In this document: one piece after another, positions 7,106-15,275 of the stretch | Layout of the letters: each line of letters opens with the position of its first letter | Numbering within the stretch: position 1 is the first letter of the stretch | Notes under the pieces: model-generated | Databases searched by the model: none | Seen by the model: the letters and a program-made list of their open reading frames with translations, nothing else | Told to the model about the DNA's origin: nothing | Made by a program: the position numbers and the translations under genes | DNA from: Streptomyces sp. NRRL F-6131 | Lineage (GTDB): Bacteria > Actinomycetota > Actinomycetes > Streptomycetales > Streptomycetaceae | DNA: 22,787 bases | Assembly (NCBI GenBank): GCA_000719695.1 | Contig: JOHN01000094.1 | Span: forward strand, 1-22,787 | Direction of reading: 5' to 3'

Positions 7106-8296
7106 GTGACCACAGGCAACGCCAAGACCCCCCTCGCCGGCACCCCCAGCCTGCTGCGGGCCATCAACGACCGCGCGGCGCTCGAACTGCTGCTGGCGAA
7201 CGGACCGCTCTCCCGCACCCAGATCGGCACCCTCACCGGGCTCTCCAAGCCCACCGCCTCCCAGCTGCTGGGCCGCCTGGAGGCGGCCGGGCTGGTGCTG
7301 CCGGTGGGCACCACGGCCGGTGGACCGGGCCCCAACGCGCAGCTGTACCAGGTGAATCCCGCGGCCGGGCACGTCGCCGGGCTGGACGTCACCACCAGCC
7401 AGGTGCGGGTCGCGGTCGCCGACATCACCGGCACCACGCTCGCCGAGCACGTCGTCCCCACCAAGGGCTGGCCGGCTGCCGGGACGGTGCCCCGGGTCGC
7501 CGGGGCGGTCGCCGAGACGGTCCGCGCCGCCGGGCTCGCCCCGGACGCCCTGCACACCGTGGTGATCGGCGTCGGCGGCGCGCCCGACCCGGTGACCGGC
7601 AAGCTGCGGTACGCCTCCCACCTGCCCGGCTGGCACACGCCGCGGCTGGTCGAGGGGCTCGCCGAGGCGATCGGCGCCCCGGTGACGATCGAGAACGACG
7701 TGAACCTCGCCGCCGTCGCGGAGCAGTCCGGGGGCGCGGCGGAGGGCTTCGAGGACTTCGTGCTGCTCTGGGCCGGCGAGGGCATCGGCGCCGCGATCGT
7801 GATCGCCGGCCGGCTGCACCGCGGCTTCACCGGCGGCGCCGGGGAGGTCGGCTACATGCCGGTGCCCGGCTCTCCGGTGGTCCGGGACGTCCGCCGCCGC
7901 AACTCGGGCGGGTTCCAGGAGCTGGTCGGCGCCCCCGCCGTCCGGGCCCTGGCCAAGGAGCACGGGCTCGCCGCGCCGACCGCCGAGGAGGCGGTCGCCC
8001 GGGCCCTCGCCACCCCGGGCGCGGGCGACGACTTCCTCGCCGAGCTGGCCGCCCGGCTGGCCGTCGGGCTGGCCGTGATCGTCGCCGTCGTCGACCCCCG
8101 GCTCGTGGTGGTCTCCGGCGGGGTGCCGACCGCCGGCGGCGAACGGCTGCGGGCCCTGGTCGAGGAGGAGCTGGCCCGGATCTCGGCCGCCCGGCCCGAG
8201 GTGCGCGGCAGTGCGCTGACCGGCTCGCCGGTCCTGCTCGGCGCGCTGGCCCGCGCGCTGGCGGCCGCCCGGGAGGCGGTCTTCTCCACCCACTGA
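7106..8296 (+). CDS. csnR: ROK-family transcriptional repressor, CsnR-type
   Basis: The start is GTG 7106, with GAGGAGGAGG just upstream, giving 396 residues. Residues 22-66 hold a winged helix-turn-helix (LSRTQIGTLTGLSKPTASQL). The ROK sugar-kinase-like domain runs from about 88, with IENDVNLAA and GAGEVGY motifs. Two ROK hallmarks are altered: the usual GAGEIGH histidine is Tyr, and the Cys-x-Cys-Gly-x-x-Gly-Cys zinc site is absent, replaced by RRRNSGGF. That fits a regulator without kinase activity. The five following genes are the same set and order as the Streptomyces csn operon. There the regulator represses chitosanase and chitosan-oligosaccharide uptake genes, and sugar ligands relieve repression. 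The symbol rests on synteny plus family, not on an alignment. Confidence 0.85.
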   Translation: MTTGNAKTPLAGTPSLLRAINDRAALELLLANGPLSRTQIGTLTGLSKPTASQLLGRLEAAGLVLPVGTTAGGPGPNAQLYQVNPAAGHVAGLDVTTSQVRVAVADITGTTLAEHVVPTKGWPAAGTVPRVAGAVAETVRAAGLAPDALHTVVIGVGGAPDPVTGKLRYASHLPGWHTPRLVEGLAEAIGAPVTIENDVNLAAVAEQSGGAAEGFEDFVLLWAGEGIGAAIVIAGRLHRGFTGGAGEVGYMPVPGSPVVRDVRRRNSGGFQELVGAPAVRALAKEHGLAAPTAEEAVARALATPGAGDDFLAELAARLAVGLAVIVAVVDPRLVVVSGGVPTAGGERLRALVEEELARISAARPEVRGSALTGSPVLLGALARALAAAREAVFSTH

Positions 8297-8325
8297 CGTC
8301 CGGCCCCCGACGCCCGACCCCGGAT

Positions 8326-8374
8326 TCCTGACTTCAGACTCCTGACTTCAGACTCCAGACCCAGACTCCAGACG
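8326..8374 (+). repeat. Short tandem repeat between csnR and csnE
   Basis: TCCTGACTTCAGAC occurs twice in tandem (8326-8339, 8340-8353), followed by degenerate units TCCAGACCCAGAC (8354-8366) and TCCAGACG. Each full unit contains the small inverted repeat CTGA-CT-TCAG. It is much less G+C-rich than its surroundings. Confidence 0.8.
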
Positions 8375-8447
8375 CAACAAGGACCAGACGCCCGACGCAG
8401 CACCGCACGCCCCCGCACCGACCGCCCCTGCACCCACCTCTCCCCAA

Positions 8448-8461
8448 TCCCGCACGCGGGA
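8448..8461 (+). promoter_or_regulatory. Small inverted repeat before csnE
   Basis: TCCCGC-AC-GCGGGA lies about 46 bases before the csnE start, in the 211-base csnR-csnE gap. It could be a weak hairpin tuning read-through or an operator. The role is not shown. Confidence 0.3.
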
Positions 8462-8507
8462 CCCGAGGCAATGACGCCTGCCCGCGCACCCCCAGGAGGA
8501 CCTCGAA

Positions 8508-9869
8508 GTGCACCCCACCACCTCCCCCGCCCGCAGAAGCCGCCGGACGCTCGCCGCCGTCACCGGCAGCGCCGTCCTCGCCCTGCTCGCCACCGCCTGC
8601 ACCGGCAGCAGCGACGGCGGTGGCAGCGACGACTCCGCCAGTGGCAAGGACGTCACCCTCACCTTCTGGCACGGCTGGAGCCAGGACTCCGAGGTGAAGG
8701 CGATCAACGACAACATCGCCGCCTTCGAGAAGGCCCACCCCAACATCCACGTCAAGGCCGTCGGCAACATCGCCGACGACAAGGTCAACCAGGCGCTGCG
8801 GGCCGGCGGCGACGACGCCCCCGACGTGGTCTCCTCCTTCACCACCAACAACGTCGGCATGTTCTGTTCGACCAAGTCCTTCGTCGACCTCAAGCCGCTG
8901 CTGGCCAAGGACAACATCGACGCCGCCAAGACCTTCCCGGCCGCGATGCTCAACTACACGCAGTTCCAGGGCAACCAGTGCTCCCTGCCGCTGCTCGGCG
9001 ACGCCTTCGGCCTCTACTACAACAAGAAGGCGTTCGCCGACGCGGGCATCACCAACCCGCCGAAGACCTTCAGCGAGTTCGCCGACGTCGCCAAGCGGCT
9101 CACCGTCGCCGACGGCGACAGCTACAAGCGGCTCGGCTTCATGCCGCTGTACCACGGCTACGAGTCGACCACCGAGCACTTCCTCGGCCAGTACGGCCCC
9201 GGCTACTTCGACGCCGCCGGCAAGTCCACCCTCGCCACCGACCCCAAGGTCGCCGCGATGCTGAAGTGGCAGAAGGGCCTGGTCGACCAGCTCGGCGGCT
9301 ACGACAAGCTCGACAAGTTCCGCTCCACCTTCGGCGAGGAGTTCAGCGCCAAGAACCCGTTCCACACCGGCCAGGTCGCGATGGCCATCGACGGCGAGTG
9401 GCGCACCGCCTCGCTCGCCACCGACAAGCCGGACTTCGACTGGGCGACCGCCCCGTTCCCGGTGCCGGACGACCAGCAGGACACCTACGGCCGCGGCTAC
9501 CAGACCGGCACCATCGTCGGCATCGCGAGCACCAGCAAGAAGCAGGCCGCGGCCTGGGAGCTGGTCAAGTTCCTGACCACCGACACCGACGCGGTGGTGT
9601 CCTTCGCCAACGCGATCCACAACGTGCCGAGCACCTTCGCCGCGCTGGAGTCGCCCAAGCTGATCAGCGACGAGAACTTCAGGACCTTCGTGAACATCGC
9701 GAAGCACGCGAGCTCGTCCACCACCCCCGCCAGCGTCAACGGCGGCGGCTACATCGTGTCGCTGCAGAACCTCGGCTACGACTACGAGTCCGGCAAGCAG
9801 ACCGACCTCCCGGCCGGCCTCGCCGCCACCGCCAAGGAGATCGACGCCGCGATCGCCCAGGCCAAGTAG
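8508..9869 (+). CDS. csnE: Sugar-binding lipoprotein of an ABC importer, CsnE-type
   Basis: The start is GTG 8508, preceded by AGGAGG, giving 453 residues. A signal peptide with an Arg-rich start leads to the lipobox LATAC, with the lipidated Cys at 31, and then a Gly/Ser/Asp linker. The mature part is a family 1 extracellular solute-binding protein: VTLTFWHGWSQDSEVKAIN at the start, a DAFGLYYNKKAF hinge region, and GEWRTAS near the middle. It would sit on the outside of the membrane and deliver oligosaccharides to the two permeases encoded next (gaps of 23 and 14 bases). By operon identity the ligand is expected to be chitosan oligosaccharides. A chitobiose or other sugar ligand cannot be excluded from sequence alone. 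Confidence 0.88.
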   Translation: MHPTTSPARRSRRTLAAVTGSAVLALLATACTGSSDGGGSDDSASGKDVTLTFWHGWSQDSEVKAINDNIAAFEKAHPNIHVKAVGNIADDKVNQALRAGGDDAPDVVSSFTTNNVGMFCSTKSFVDLKPLLAKDNIDAAKTFPAAMLNYTQFQGNQCSLPLLGDAFGLYYNKKAFADAGITNPPKTFSEFADVAKRLTVADGDSYKRLGFMPLYHGYESTTEHFLGQYGPGYFDAAGKSTLATDPKVAAMLKWQKGLVDQLGGYDKLDKFRSTFGEEFSAKNPFHTGQVAMAIDGEWRTASLATDKPDFDWATAPFPVPDDQQDTYGRGYQTGTIVGIASTSKKQAAAWELVKFLTTDTDAVVSFANAIHNVPSTFAALESPKLISDENFRTFVNIAKHASSSTTPASVNGGGYIVSLQNLGYDYESGKQTDLPAGLAATAKEIDAAIAQAK

Positions 9870-9892
9870 CCCGACCGGTCCACGGAGCTCCC

Positions 9893-10891
9893 ATGTCACT
9901 CGCGTCCGCCACCCGCAAGGGCGCCGGAACGACCGCCCCGGCGGCGCCCGAGGCGCAGCAGCTGCTGCGCCGCAAGCGCCGCCGGGCGTCGGCCCGCGCC
10001 CTGGTCTTCCTCTCCCCCTGGCTGATCGGTTTCGGCGTCTTCTTCCTGTACCCGCTGATATCGACGATCTACTTCTCGTTCACCAAGTACAACGGCTTCG
10101 GCTCGCCCACCTTCAGCGGGCTGAAGAACTGGGACTACGTCTTCAACGACCTCCCGTCCTTCTGGCAGGGCCTGCGCAACACCCTGTGGCTGGTCGTCGT
10201 CATGGTGAGCCTGCGGGTGGCGTTCGGCCTCGGCATCGGACTGCTGATCACCAAGATCAAGACCGGTGTCGGCTTCTTCCGCACGGCCTTCTACCTGCCG
10301 TACCTGGCCCCGCCGGTCGCCGCCACCGTGGCCTTCGCCTTCCTGCTCAACCCCGGCACCGGCCCGGTCAACCACTTCCTCGGTGAGATCGGGCTGCCGC
10401 AGCCCGGCTGGTTCGCCGACCCGGAGTGGTCCAAGCCCGCGCTCACCCTGCTCGCCATGTGGGGCATCGGCGACCTGATGGTCATCTTCATGGCCTCCCT
10501 GCTGGACGTCCCCCGGGAGCAGTACGAGGCCGCCGAGCTCGACGGCGCCGGCCCGTTCCAGCGCTTCCGCTTCGTCACCCTGCCGAACATCTCGCCGATC
10601 ATCATGTTCGCGGTGGTCACCGGGGTCATCCAGACCATGCAGTACTACACGCAGGCGATCGTCGCCGGGAAGGTCGCCGGCGGCAACGCGGGCAACTCCG
10701 GCCAGCAGTTCGAGCCCGGCTACCCGTCCGGCTCGACCTGGACCCTGCCGCAGATGGTCTACAACCTCGGCTTCCAGCGCTTCAACTACGGTGCGGCGTG
10801 CGTCGTCGCCCTGGTGCTGTTCGCCATCTCGATGGCCGTCACCTCGGTGCTGCTGCGCCGCCGGTCCGGCTTCATGGCCAGCGACGACTAG
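9893..10891 (+). CDS. csnF: ABC sugar transporter permease, first subunit (CsnF-type)
   Basis: The start is ATG 9893, with GGAG a few bases upstream, giving 332 residues. A cytoplasmic Arg/Lys-rich N-terminus (to about 36) precedes six membrane helices. The cytoplasmic EAA loop reads EQYEAAELDGAGPFQRFRFV followed by TLPN (near residue 209) and docks the ATPase. This is the MalF-type subunit of a CUT1 importer and pairs with the next gene. The operon encodes no ATPase; in Streptomyces the shared ATPase MsiK usually serves such permeases, and I infer the same here. Confidence 0.9.
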   Translation: MSLASATRKGAGTTAPAAPEAQQLLRRKRRRASARALVFLSPWLIGFGVFFLYPLISTIYFSFTKYNGFGSPTFSGLKNWDYVFNDLPSFWQGLRNTLWLVVVMVSLRVAFGLGIGLLITKIKTGVGFFRTAFYLPYLAPPVAATVAFAFLLNPGTGPVNHFLGEIGLPQPGWFADPEWSKPALTLLAMWGIGDLMVIFMASLLDVPREQYEAAELDGAGPFQRFRFVTLPNISPIIMFAVVTGVIQTMQYYTQAIVAGKVAGGNAGNSGQQFEPGYPSGSTWTLPQMVYNLGFQRFNYGAACVVALVLFAISMAVTSVLLRRRSGFMASDD

Positions 10892-10905
10892 GCGAGGACA
10901 CGCTC

Positions 10906-11829
10906 ATGACTCTCAGCTCGACCCTCACCGCCGAGGCACCCGGGAAGCCGCCCGCCCGCGGCCCCGCCCGCGGCTCCTCCGCCGCGGCCGCCCGCGCCGC
11001 CCGCCGTCGCGCCGCCCTCAACTGGGTGGCCGTGCACTCGCTGGCGATCGCCGCCACCCTGTTCTTCCTGCTGCCGTTCGTCTTCGCCTTCCTCACCTCG
11101 GTCATGTCGGACAGCCAGGCGCTCACCACCGACTACTGGCCCGGCTCCTGGCACTGGGACAACTACCTGAAGGTCTGGGAGACGCCCGGCTTCCTCACCT
11201 GGTGGCGCAACACCCTGCTGTACGCGCTGCTCGGGACCCTGTTCACCGTGGTCTCCAGCCTGCCGGTCGCCTACGCGCTCGCCAAGTTCCGCTTCCGCGG
11301 CCGCAACCTGGCGCTGATGGCGGTGATCGCGATGATGATGCTGCCGCCGCAGGTCACCGTCATCCCGATGTACCTGTTCTGGGCGAAGCAGCTGGGCCTC
11401 GGCGGCTCGCTCTGGCCGCTGATCATCCCGATGGCCTTCGGCGACGCGTTCTCGATCTTCCTGCTGCGGCAGTTCCTGCTGACCATCCCCAACGAGTACA
11501 TCGAGGCCGCGAGGATCGACGGCTGCGGCGAATTCCGCACCCTGCTGCGGGTGGTGCTGCCGATGGCCAAGCCGGCCGTCGCCGCCGTCGCGCTGTTCCA
11601 GTTCTTCTACTGCTGGAACGACTACTTCGGCCCGCAGATCTACGCCAGCAACAACCACGACGCCTGGACCCTCTCCTACGGCCTGGAGTCCTTCAAGGGC
11701 GCCCACCACACCAACTGGAACCTCACCATGGCCGCCACCCTGCTGGTGATGGCCCCGGTGATCATCCTCTTCTTCTTCGCACAGAAGGCCTTCATCGAAG
11801 GCGTGACACTGACAGGGGTCAAGGGCTGA
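10906..11829 (+). CDS. csnG: ABC sugar transporter permease, second subunit (CsnG-type)
   Basis: The start is ATG 10906, 14 bases after csnF, giving 307 residues. An Ala/Arg/Pro-rich cytoplasmic N-terminus (to about 36) is followed by six membrane helices. The EAA loop is NEYIEAARIDGCGEFRTLLR leading into VVLPM, as in MalG-type CUT1 permeases. The end matches the family's usual FIEGVTLTGVKG. The stop codon overlaps the csnH start by one base (TGATG), so the two genes are probably translationally coupled. Confidence 0.92.
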   Translation: MTLSSTLTAEAPGKPPARGPARGSSAAAARAARRRAALNWVAVHSLAIAATLFFLLPFVFAFLTSVMSDSQALTTDYWPGSWHWDNYLKVWETPGFLTWWRNTLLYALLGTLFTVVSSLPVAYALAKFRFRGRNLALMAVIAMMMLPPQVTVIPMYLFWAKQLGLGGSLWPLIIPMAFGDAFSIFLLRQFLLTIPNEYIEAARIDGCGEFRTLLRVVLPMAKPAVAAVALFQFFYCWNDYFGPQIYASNNHDAWTLSYGLESFKGAHHTNWNLTMAATLLVMAPVIILFFFAQKAFIEGVTLTGVKG

Positions 11830-13118
11830 TGTCCGCGCTCAAGCTGGCCATCGTAGGCGGCGGTTCGACGTACACCCCGGAGCTGATCGACGGCTTCGCC
11901 CGGCTGCGCGACACCCTGCCGATCGGCGAACTCGTCCTCGTCGACCCGGCCGCCGACCGGCTGGAGCTGATCGGCGGGCTGGCCCGGCGGATCTTCGCCA
12001 AGCAGGGCCACGGTGCGGTCGTCAGCACCACGACCGACCCGGCGGCGGGCGTCGCCGACGCCGACGCGGTGCTGCTGCAGCTGCGGGTCGGCGGGCAGGC
12101 GGCCCGCAACCAGGACGAGACGTGGCCGCTGGAGTGCGGCTGCGTCGGCCAGGAGACCACCGGCGCGGGCGGCCTCGCCAAGGCGCTGCGCACCGTCCCG
12201 GTGGTGCTCGACATCGCCGAACAGGTCCGGCGCGCCAACCCCGACGCCTGGATCGTCGACTTCACCAACCCGGTCGGCATCGTCACCCGCGCGCTGCAGG
12301 ACGCCGGCCACAAGGCCGTCGGCCTGTGCAACGTGGCCATCGGCTTCCAGCGCCGCTTCGCCAAGCACCTCGGCGTCGACCCCGAGCTGGTCCGCCTCGA
12401 CCACGTCGGCCTCAACCACCTCACCTGGGAGCGCGGCGTCACCCTGCTCGACGCGCCCGGCGCGGCCGGCGGCCGGGAGGTCCTGCCGGAGCTGCTGGCC
12501 GGCTTCGGCCAGGAGATCGCCGACGACCTGCTGCTGCCGCGGCGGGTGATCGAGCGGCTCGGCGTGGTGCCCTCCTACTACCTGCGGTACTTCTACCAGC
12601 ACGACGCGGTGGTGGAGGAGCTGAAGGCCAAGGGCTCGCGGGCCGCCGAGGTCGCCGAGATCGAGCGGCAGCTGCTGGAGACGTACGCCGACCCGACCCT
12701 CGACACCAAGCCGGAGCTGCTCTCCAAGCGCGGCGGCGCGTTCTACTCCGAGGCCGCGGTGCAGCTCATCGCGGCGCTGCTCGGCACCGGCGGCGGCACC
12801 TCGGTGCAGGTGGTGAACACCCGCAACGACGGCGTGCTGCCGTTCCTGCCCGACGACGCCGTGATCGAGGTGCCGGCCGAGGTCGACGCGGCGGGCGTGC
12901 GCCCGCTGCCGCAGCGTCCGCTGGAGCCGCTGTACGCCGGCCTGGTCGCCGCCGTCACCGCGTACGAGCACCTGGCCCTGGACGCCGCGCTGCGCGGCGG
13001 TCGCGACCGGGTCTTCGACGCGCTGCTCGCCCACCCGCTGGTCGGCCAGATCGACCTCGCCGACCGGCTGACGGACCGGCTGCTCGCCCACAACCGCGAG
13101 CACCTCGCCTGGGCCTGA
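11829..13118 (+). CDS. csnH: Glycoside hydrolase family 4 (6-phospho-beta-glucosidase-like), CsnH-type
   Basis: 429 residues, overlapping the csnG stop by one base. The Rossmann NAD site GGGSTYTPELIDG (10-22) opens the protein. Metal-binding C167 (CNVAIG) and H197 (GLNHLTW) are present, with NPVG at 147-150 and the Tyr-rich PSYYLRYFYQ at 248-257 that supplies the catalytic base region. GH4 enzymes cleave glycosides by an NAD- and metal-dependent redox-elimination mechanism and many require a 6-phosphorylated sugar. A sugar kinase encoded next suggests that imported oligosaccharides are phosphorylated and then cleaved in the cytoplasm. Specificity for glucosamine units is inferred from the operon. 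Confidence 0.88.
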   Translation: MSALKLAIVGGGSTYTPELIDGFARLRDTLPIGELVLVDPAADRLELIGGLARRIFAKQGHGAVVSTTTDPAAGVADADAVLLQLRVGGQAARNQDETWPLECGCVGQETTGAGGLAKALRTVPVVLDIAEQVRRANPDAWIVDFTNPVGIVTRALQDAGHKAVGLCNVAIGFQRRFAKHLGVDPELVRLDHVGLNHLTWERGVTLLDAPGAAGGREVLPELLAGFGQEIADDLLLPRRVIERLGVVPSYYLRYFYQHDAVVEELKAKGSRAAEVAEIERQLLETYADPTLDTKPELLSKRGGAFYSEAAVQLIAALLGTGGGTSVQVVNTRNDGVLPFLPDDAVIEVPAEVDAAGVRPLPQRPLEPLYAGLVAAVTAYEHLALDAALRGGRDRVFDALLAHPLVGQIDLADRLTDRLLAHNREHLAWA

Positions 13119-13172
13119 CCCGCCCGGCCTCCGGTCCGGCCCCGTCCCGGCGCCCTCCCGGGCCCTCGGTCC

Positions 13173-13208
13173 CCCGGCCCGCACTCCGTGGGGGGAGTGC
13201 GGGCCGGG
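13173..13208 (+). terminator. Intra-operon hairpin between csnH and csnK
   Basis: CCCGGCCCGCACTCC (13173-13187) pairs perfectly with GGAGTGCGGGCCGGG (13194-13208) around GTGGGG: 15 bp without a mismatch, and no U tract. It lies in the 199-base gap between csnH and csnK and probably lowers or attenuates csnK transcription. CCCCCGGCCGGG then occurs twice (13261-13272, 13279-13290) before the csnK start. Confidence 0.75.
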
Positions 13209-13317
13209 CCGCGAGCGGCCCCGGGTGCGGACGCCCGGCGGAGGCCGGCAGGAGAAGCCACCCCCGGCCGGGAAAGACCCCCGGCCGGGCCACGTACGAC
13301 GAGCCGCGGGGACCCCG

Positions 13318-14337
13318 ATGACCCACCAGCCCGAACCGCACCTGCCCGGCGTCCTCGCCATCGACGCCGGGAACTCCAAGACCGATGTCGCCCTCATCGG
13401 CGCCGACGGCAGTGTCCTCGGCTCCGCCCGGGGCGGCGGCTTCACCCCGCAGAAGACCGGTGGCGCCGCCGCCGTGGCGGGCCTCGCCCCGCTGGTCGAG
13501 GAGGCGGCCGCGGCCGCCGGGCTGACCGGCTGGACCGGCCCGCTGACCAGCCACGTCAGCGCCTGCCTCGCCAACGCCGACCTCCCGGTCGAGGAGGAGG
13601 CCCTGCGCGTCGCCCTGGAGTCGCACCCCTGGGGCGCCAGCAACACCGTGGTCAACGACACCTTCGGCCTGCTGCGGGCGGGCACCGACGGCCCGCGCGG
13701 CGTCGCCGTCGTCTGCGGCGCCGGCATCAACTGCGTCGGACTGCTGCCCGACGGACGCACCGCCCGGTTCCCCGCCCTCGGCGAGCTCACCGGCGACTGG
13801 GGCGGCGGCGCGGGCCTGGCCGTCAGCAGCATGTGGCACGCCGTCCGCGCGGAGGACGGGCGCGGCGGGCCGACCGCCCTCGCGGCCGCCATCGCCGAGC
13901 ACTTCGGCCTGCCCAGCACCGGCGCCGTCGCCGAGGCCGTCCACCTCGGACACCTGCCGTTCGCCCGGCTGCACGAGATCGTGCGGGTGCTGTTCGCGGT
14001 CGCCGAGGACGGCGACGGCACGGCGCTGGAGCTGATCGACCGGCAGGCCGACGAGATCATCCGGCTCGCGGTCGTCGCCCTGCGCCGCCTCGACCTGCTG
14101 GACACGCCCACGCCGGTGGTGCTCGGCGGCGGGGTGCTGTCCTCCCGGCAGCCGCTGCTGCTCGACAACCTGACCGCCCGCCTGGCGCGGGAGGCACCGC
14201 TCGCCGAGCCGCGGGTCGTCGTGGCCCCGCCGGTGCTCGGCGCGGCGCTGCTCGGCCTGGACCACCTGAAGGCGGGCCCGCAGGCGCAGGAACGGGTGCG
14301 GCGGTCCTACGACCCGACGCACCAGGTGGCCGCCTAG
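13318..14337 (+). CDS. csnK: BadF/BadG-type N-acetylglucosamine/glucosamine kinase, CsnK-type
   Basis: The start is ATG 13318, giving 339 residues. The phosphate-1 loop IDAGNSKTD (15-23) and later VVCGAGINCVG and VVLGGGVL motifs define an ASKHA-fold sugar kinase of the BadF/BadG/BcrA/D group, which includes eukaryotic GlcNAc kinase. An in-frame GTG at 13225 would add 31 low-complexity residues and was rejected. The ribosome binding site is weak (GGGGA 6 bases upstream). In csn operons the last gene encodes a kinase that, as I recall, phosphorylates chitosan-derived sugars and is needed for proper induction. Here it is separated from csnH by a hairpin, so its expression may be uncoupled from the rest. 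Confidence 0.85.
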   Translation: MTHQPEPHLPGVLAIDAGNSKTDVALIGADGSVLGSARGGGFTPQKTGGAAAVAGLAPLVEEAAAAAGLTGWTGPLTSHVSACLANADLPVEEEALRVALESHPWGASNTVVNDTFGLLRAGTDGPRGVAVVCGAGINCVGLLPDGRTARFPALGELTGDWGGGAGLAVSSMWHAVRAEDGRGGPTALAAAIAEHFGLPSTGAVAEAVHLGHLPFARLHEIVRVLFAVAEDGDGTALELIDRQADEIIRLAVVALRRLDLLDTPTPVVLGGGVLSSRQPLLLDNLTARLAREAPLAEPRVVVAPPVLGAALLGLDHLKAGPQAQERVRRSYDPTHQVAA

Positions 14338-14373
14338 GGCCTCGTAGCTCCGCGGCCGCGCTCCCCCCGACTT

Positions 14374-14409
14374 CCGCCCCCGCCGGGCCCGCACGCCCGG
14401 TGGGGGCGG
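14374..14409 (+). terminator. Terminator of the csn operon
   Basis: CCGCCCCCGCCGGGC (14374-14388) pairs with GCCCGGTGGGGGCGG (14395-14409) around CCGCAC; the only imperfection is one G-T wobble. It lies 37 bases after the csnK stop. Confidence 0.8.
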
Positions 14410-14494
14410 TCGCAGCCCGCCGGCGGAACCGGCCGGACCGATTCCGCGTGTACGCGGATGTCTCGTCCGGTCACGTTCCTGGAAGACTCACCCC

Positions 14495-15076
14495 ATGACC
14501 GCGCCCCGTCGTCTCCTCCTCGCCGTGCTGCTCTGCTGCGCCGTCACCGGCGGCCTCGCCGCCTGCACCCCGATCGACGAGGACCCGACGCTGGCGATGG
14601 CCTCGGACGACGTCGACGCCGCGGTGGACGCCGAGGAGGACGGGAGCGTGGACGCCGAGGAGTTCTGGGCCGACGCCGAGGTCGGGTCCGAGCTGGAGTT
14701 CGCCTCCCCCGCCTCCCCCGCCCGGCCGGCCTCCTCCCCCGCCGCCTGCGCGCCCCAGGCCGGGCACCGGGTGGTCCAGGTCATCGATGTGCTGGACGGC
14801 CGGCTGACCGTTCGCCCGGCGGCGCCCGGCTGCGACCCCGGCGCCCCCGCCGTCAGCCACCCGCTGGCGGCCCACGCCACCGCCACCCTGGTCGACCTCC
14901 CGCACGACGAGCCGGCCAAGGAGGTGCAGCTCCCCGTCCTCCTCGACCACCTCGACACCTGTCTGAACGGCGGCGAGCCCGAGCCCCCGTACGCCTGCTA
15001 CGGCGACACCTACGACCTGGTCCTGGACGCCCGCGGCCGGATCACCCGGATCCGCGAGCTGCGGCCGGCCTCCTGA
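14495..15076 (+). CDS. Small secreted lipoprotein of unknown function
   Basis: 193 residues from ATG 14495. A short basic start and hydrophobic core end in the lipobox LAAC, with the lipidated Cys at 24. Residues 27-70 are strongly acidic with repeated DAEE motifs, then comes a Pro/Ser/Ala linker. The C-terminal 110 residues form a compact region with four Cys, which could make two disulfides, and end in a DARGRITRIRELRP strand pattern. I do not recognise the family. It is not clearly part of the csn operon, because a strong terminator precedes it. Confidence 0.75.
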   Translation: MTAPRRLLLAVLLCCAVTGGLAACTPIDEDPTLAMASDDVDAAVDAEEDGSVDAEEFWADAEVGSELEFASPASPARPASSPAACAPQAGHRVVQVIDVLDGRLTVRPAAPGCDPGAPAVSHPLAAHATATLVDLPHDEPAKEVQLPVLLDHLDTCLNGGEPEPPYACYGDTYDLVLDARGRITRIRELRPAS

Positions 15077-15205
15077 CGGCGCGGACCGGCGGACCCGCCG
15101 CCGGTTGACCTGAAGTGCGGTTGATGGTGTCGGATGGGGTCGTGGCCGGTCGCAGCAGTGCGGTCGATGCCCGTCCGCAGGGTGAGTGACGACCGGCCCC
15201 GGACC

Positions 15206-15249
15206 GGGGGCCGCCTCCGATCGTCCGATCGTGCCAGGAGGCGGCCCCC
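15206..15249. terminator. Bidirectional terminator between convergent genes
   Basis: GGGGGCCGCCTCC (15206-15218) pairs perfectly with GGAGGCGGCCCCC (15237-15249). The 18-base loop itself contains GATCG twice. It is placed to end both the lipoprotein transcript and the minus-strand protease unit. Confidence 0.85.
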
Positions 15250-15275
15250 TTCCGACGTCCGGGCGGGCCGGGCCG

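Noticed and set aside
5302..7830. An 842-codon minus-strand frame across mscS and csnR
   Set aside because: It overlaps two well-supported genes, is low-complexity and shows no family features.
13225..13317. GTG 13225 as the csnK start
   Set aside because: It adds 31 Pro/Gly/Arg-rich residues, and the kinase fold begins just after ATG 13318.
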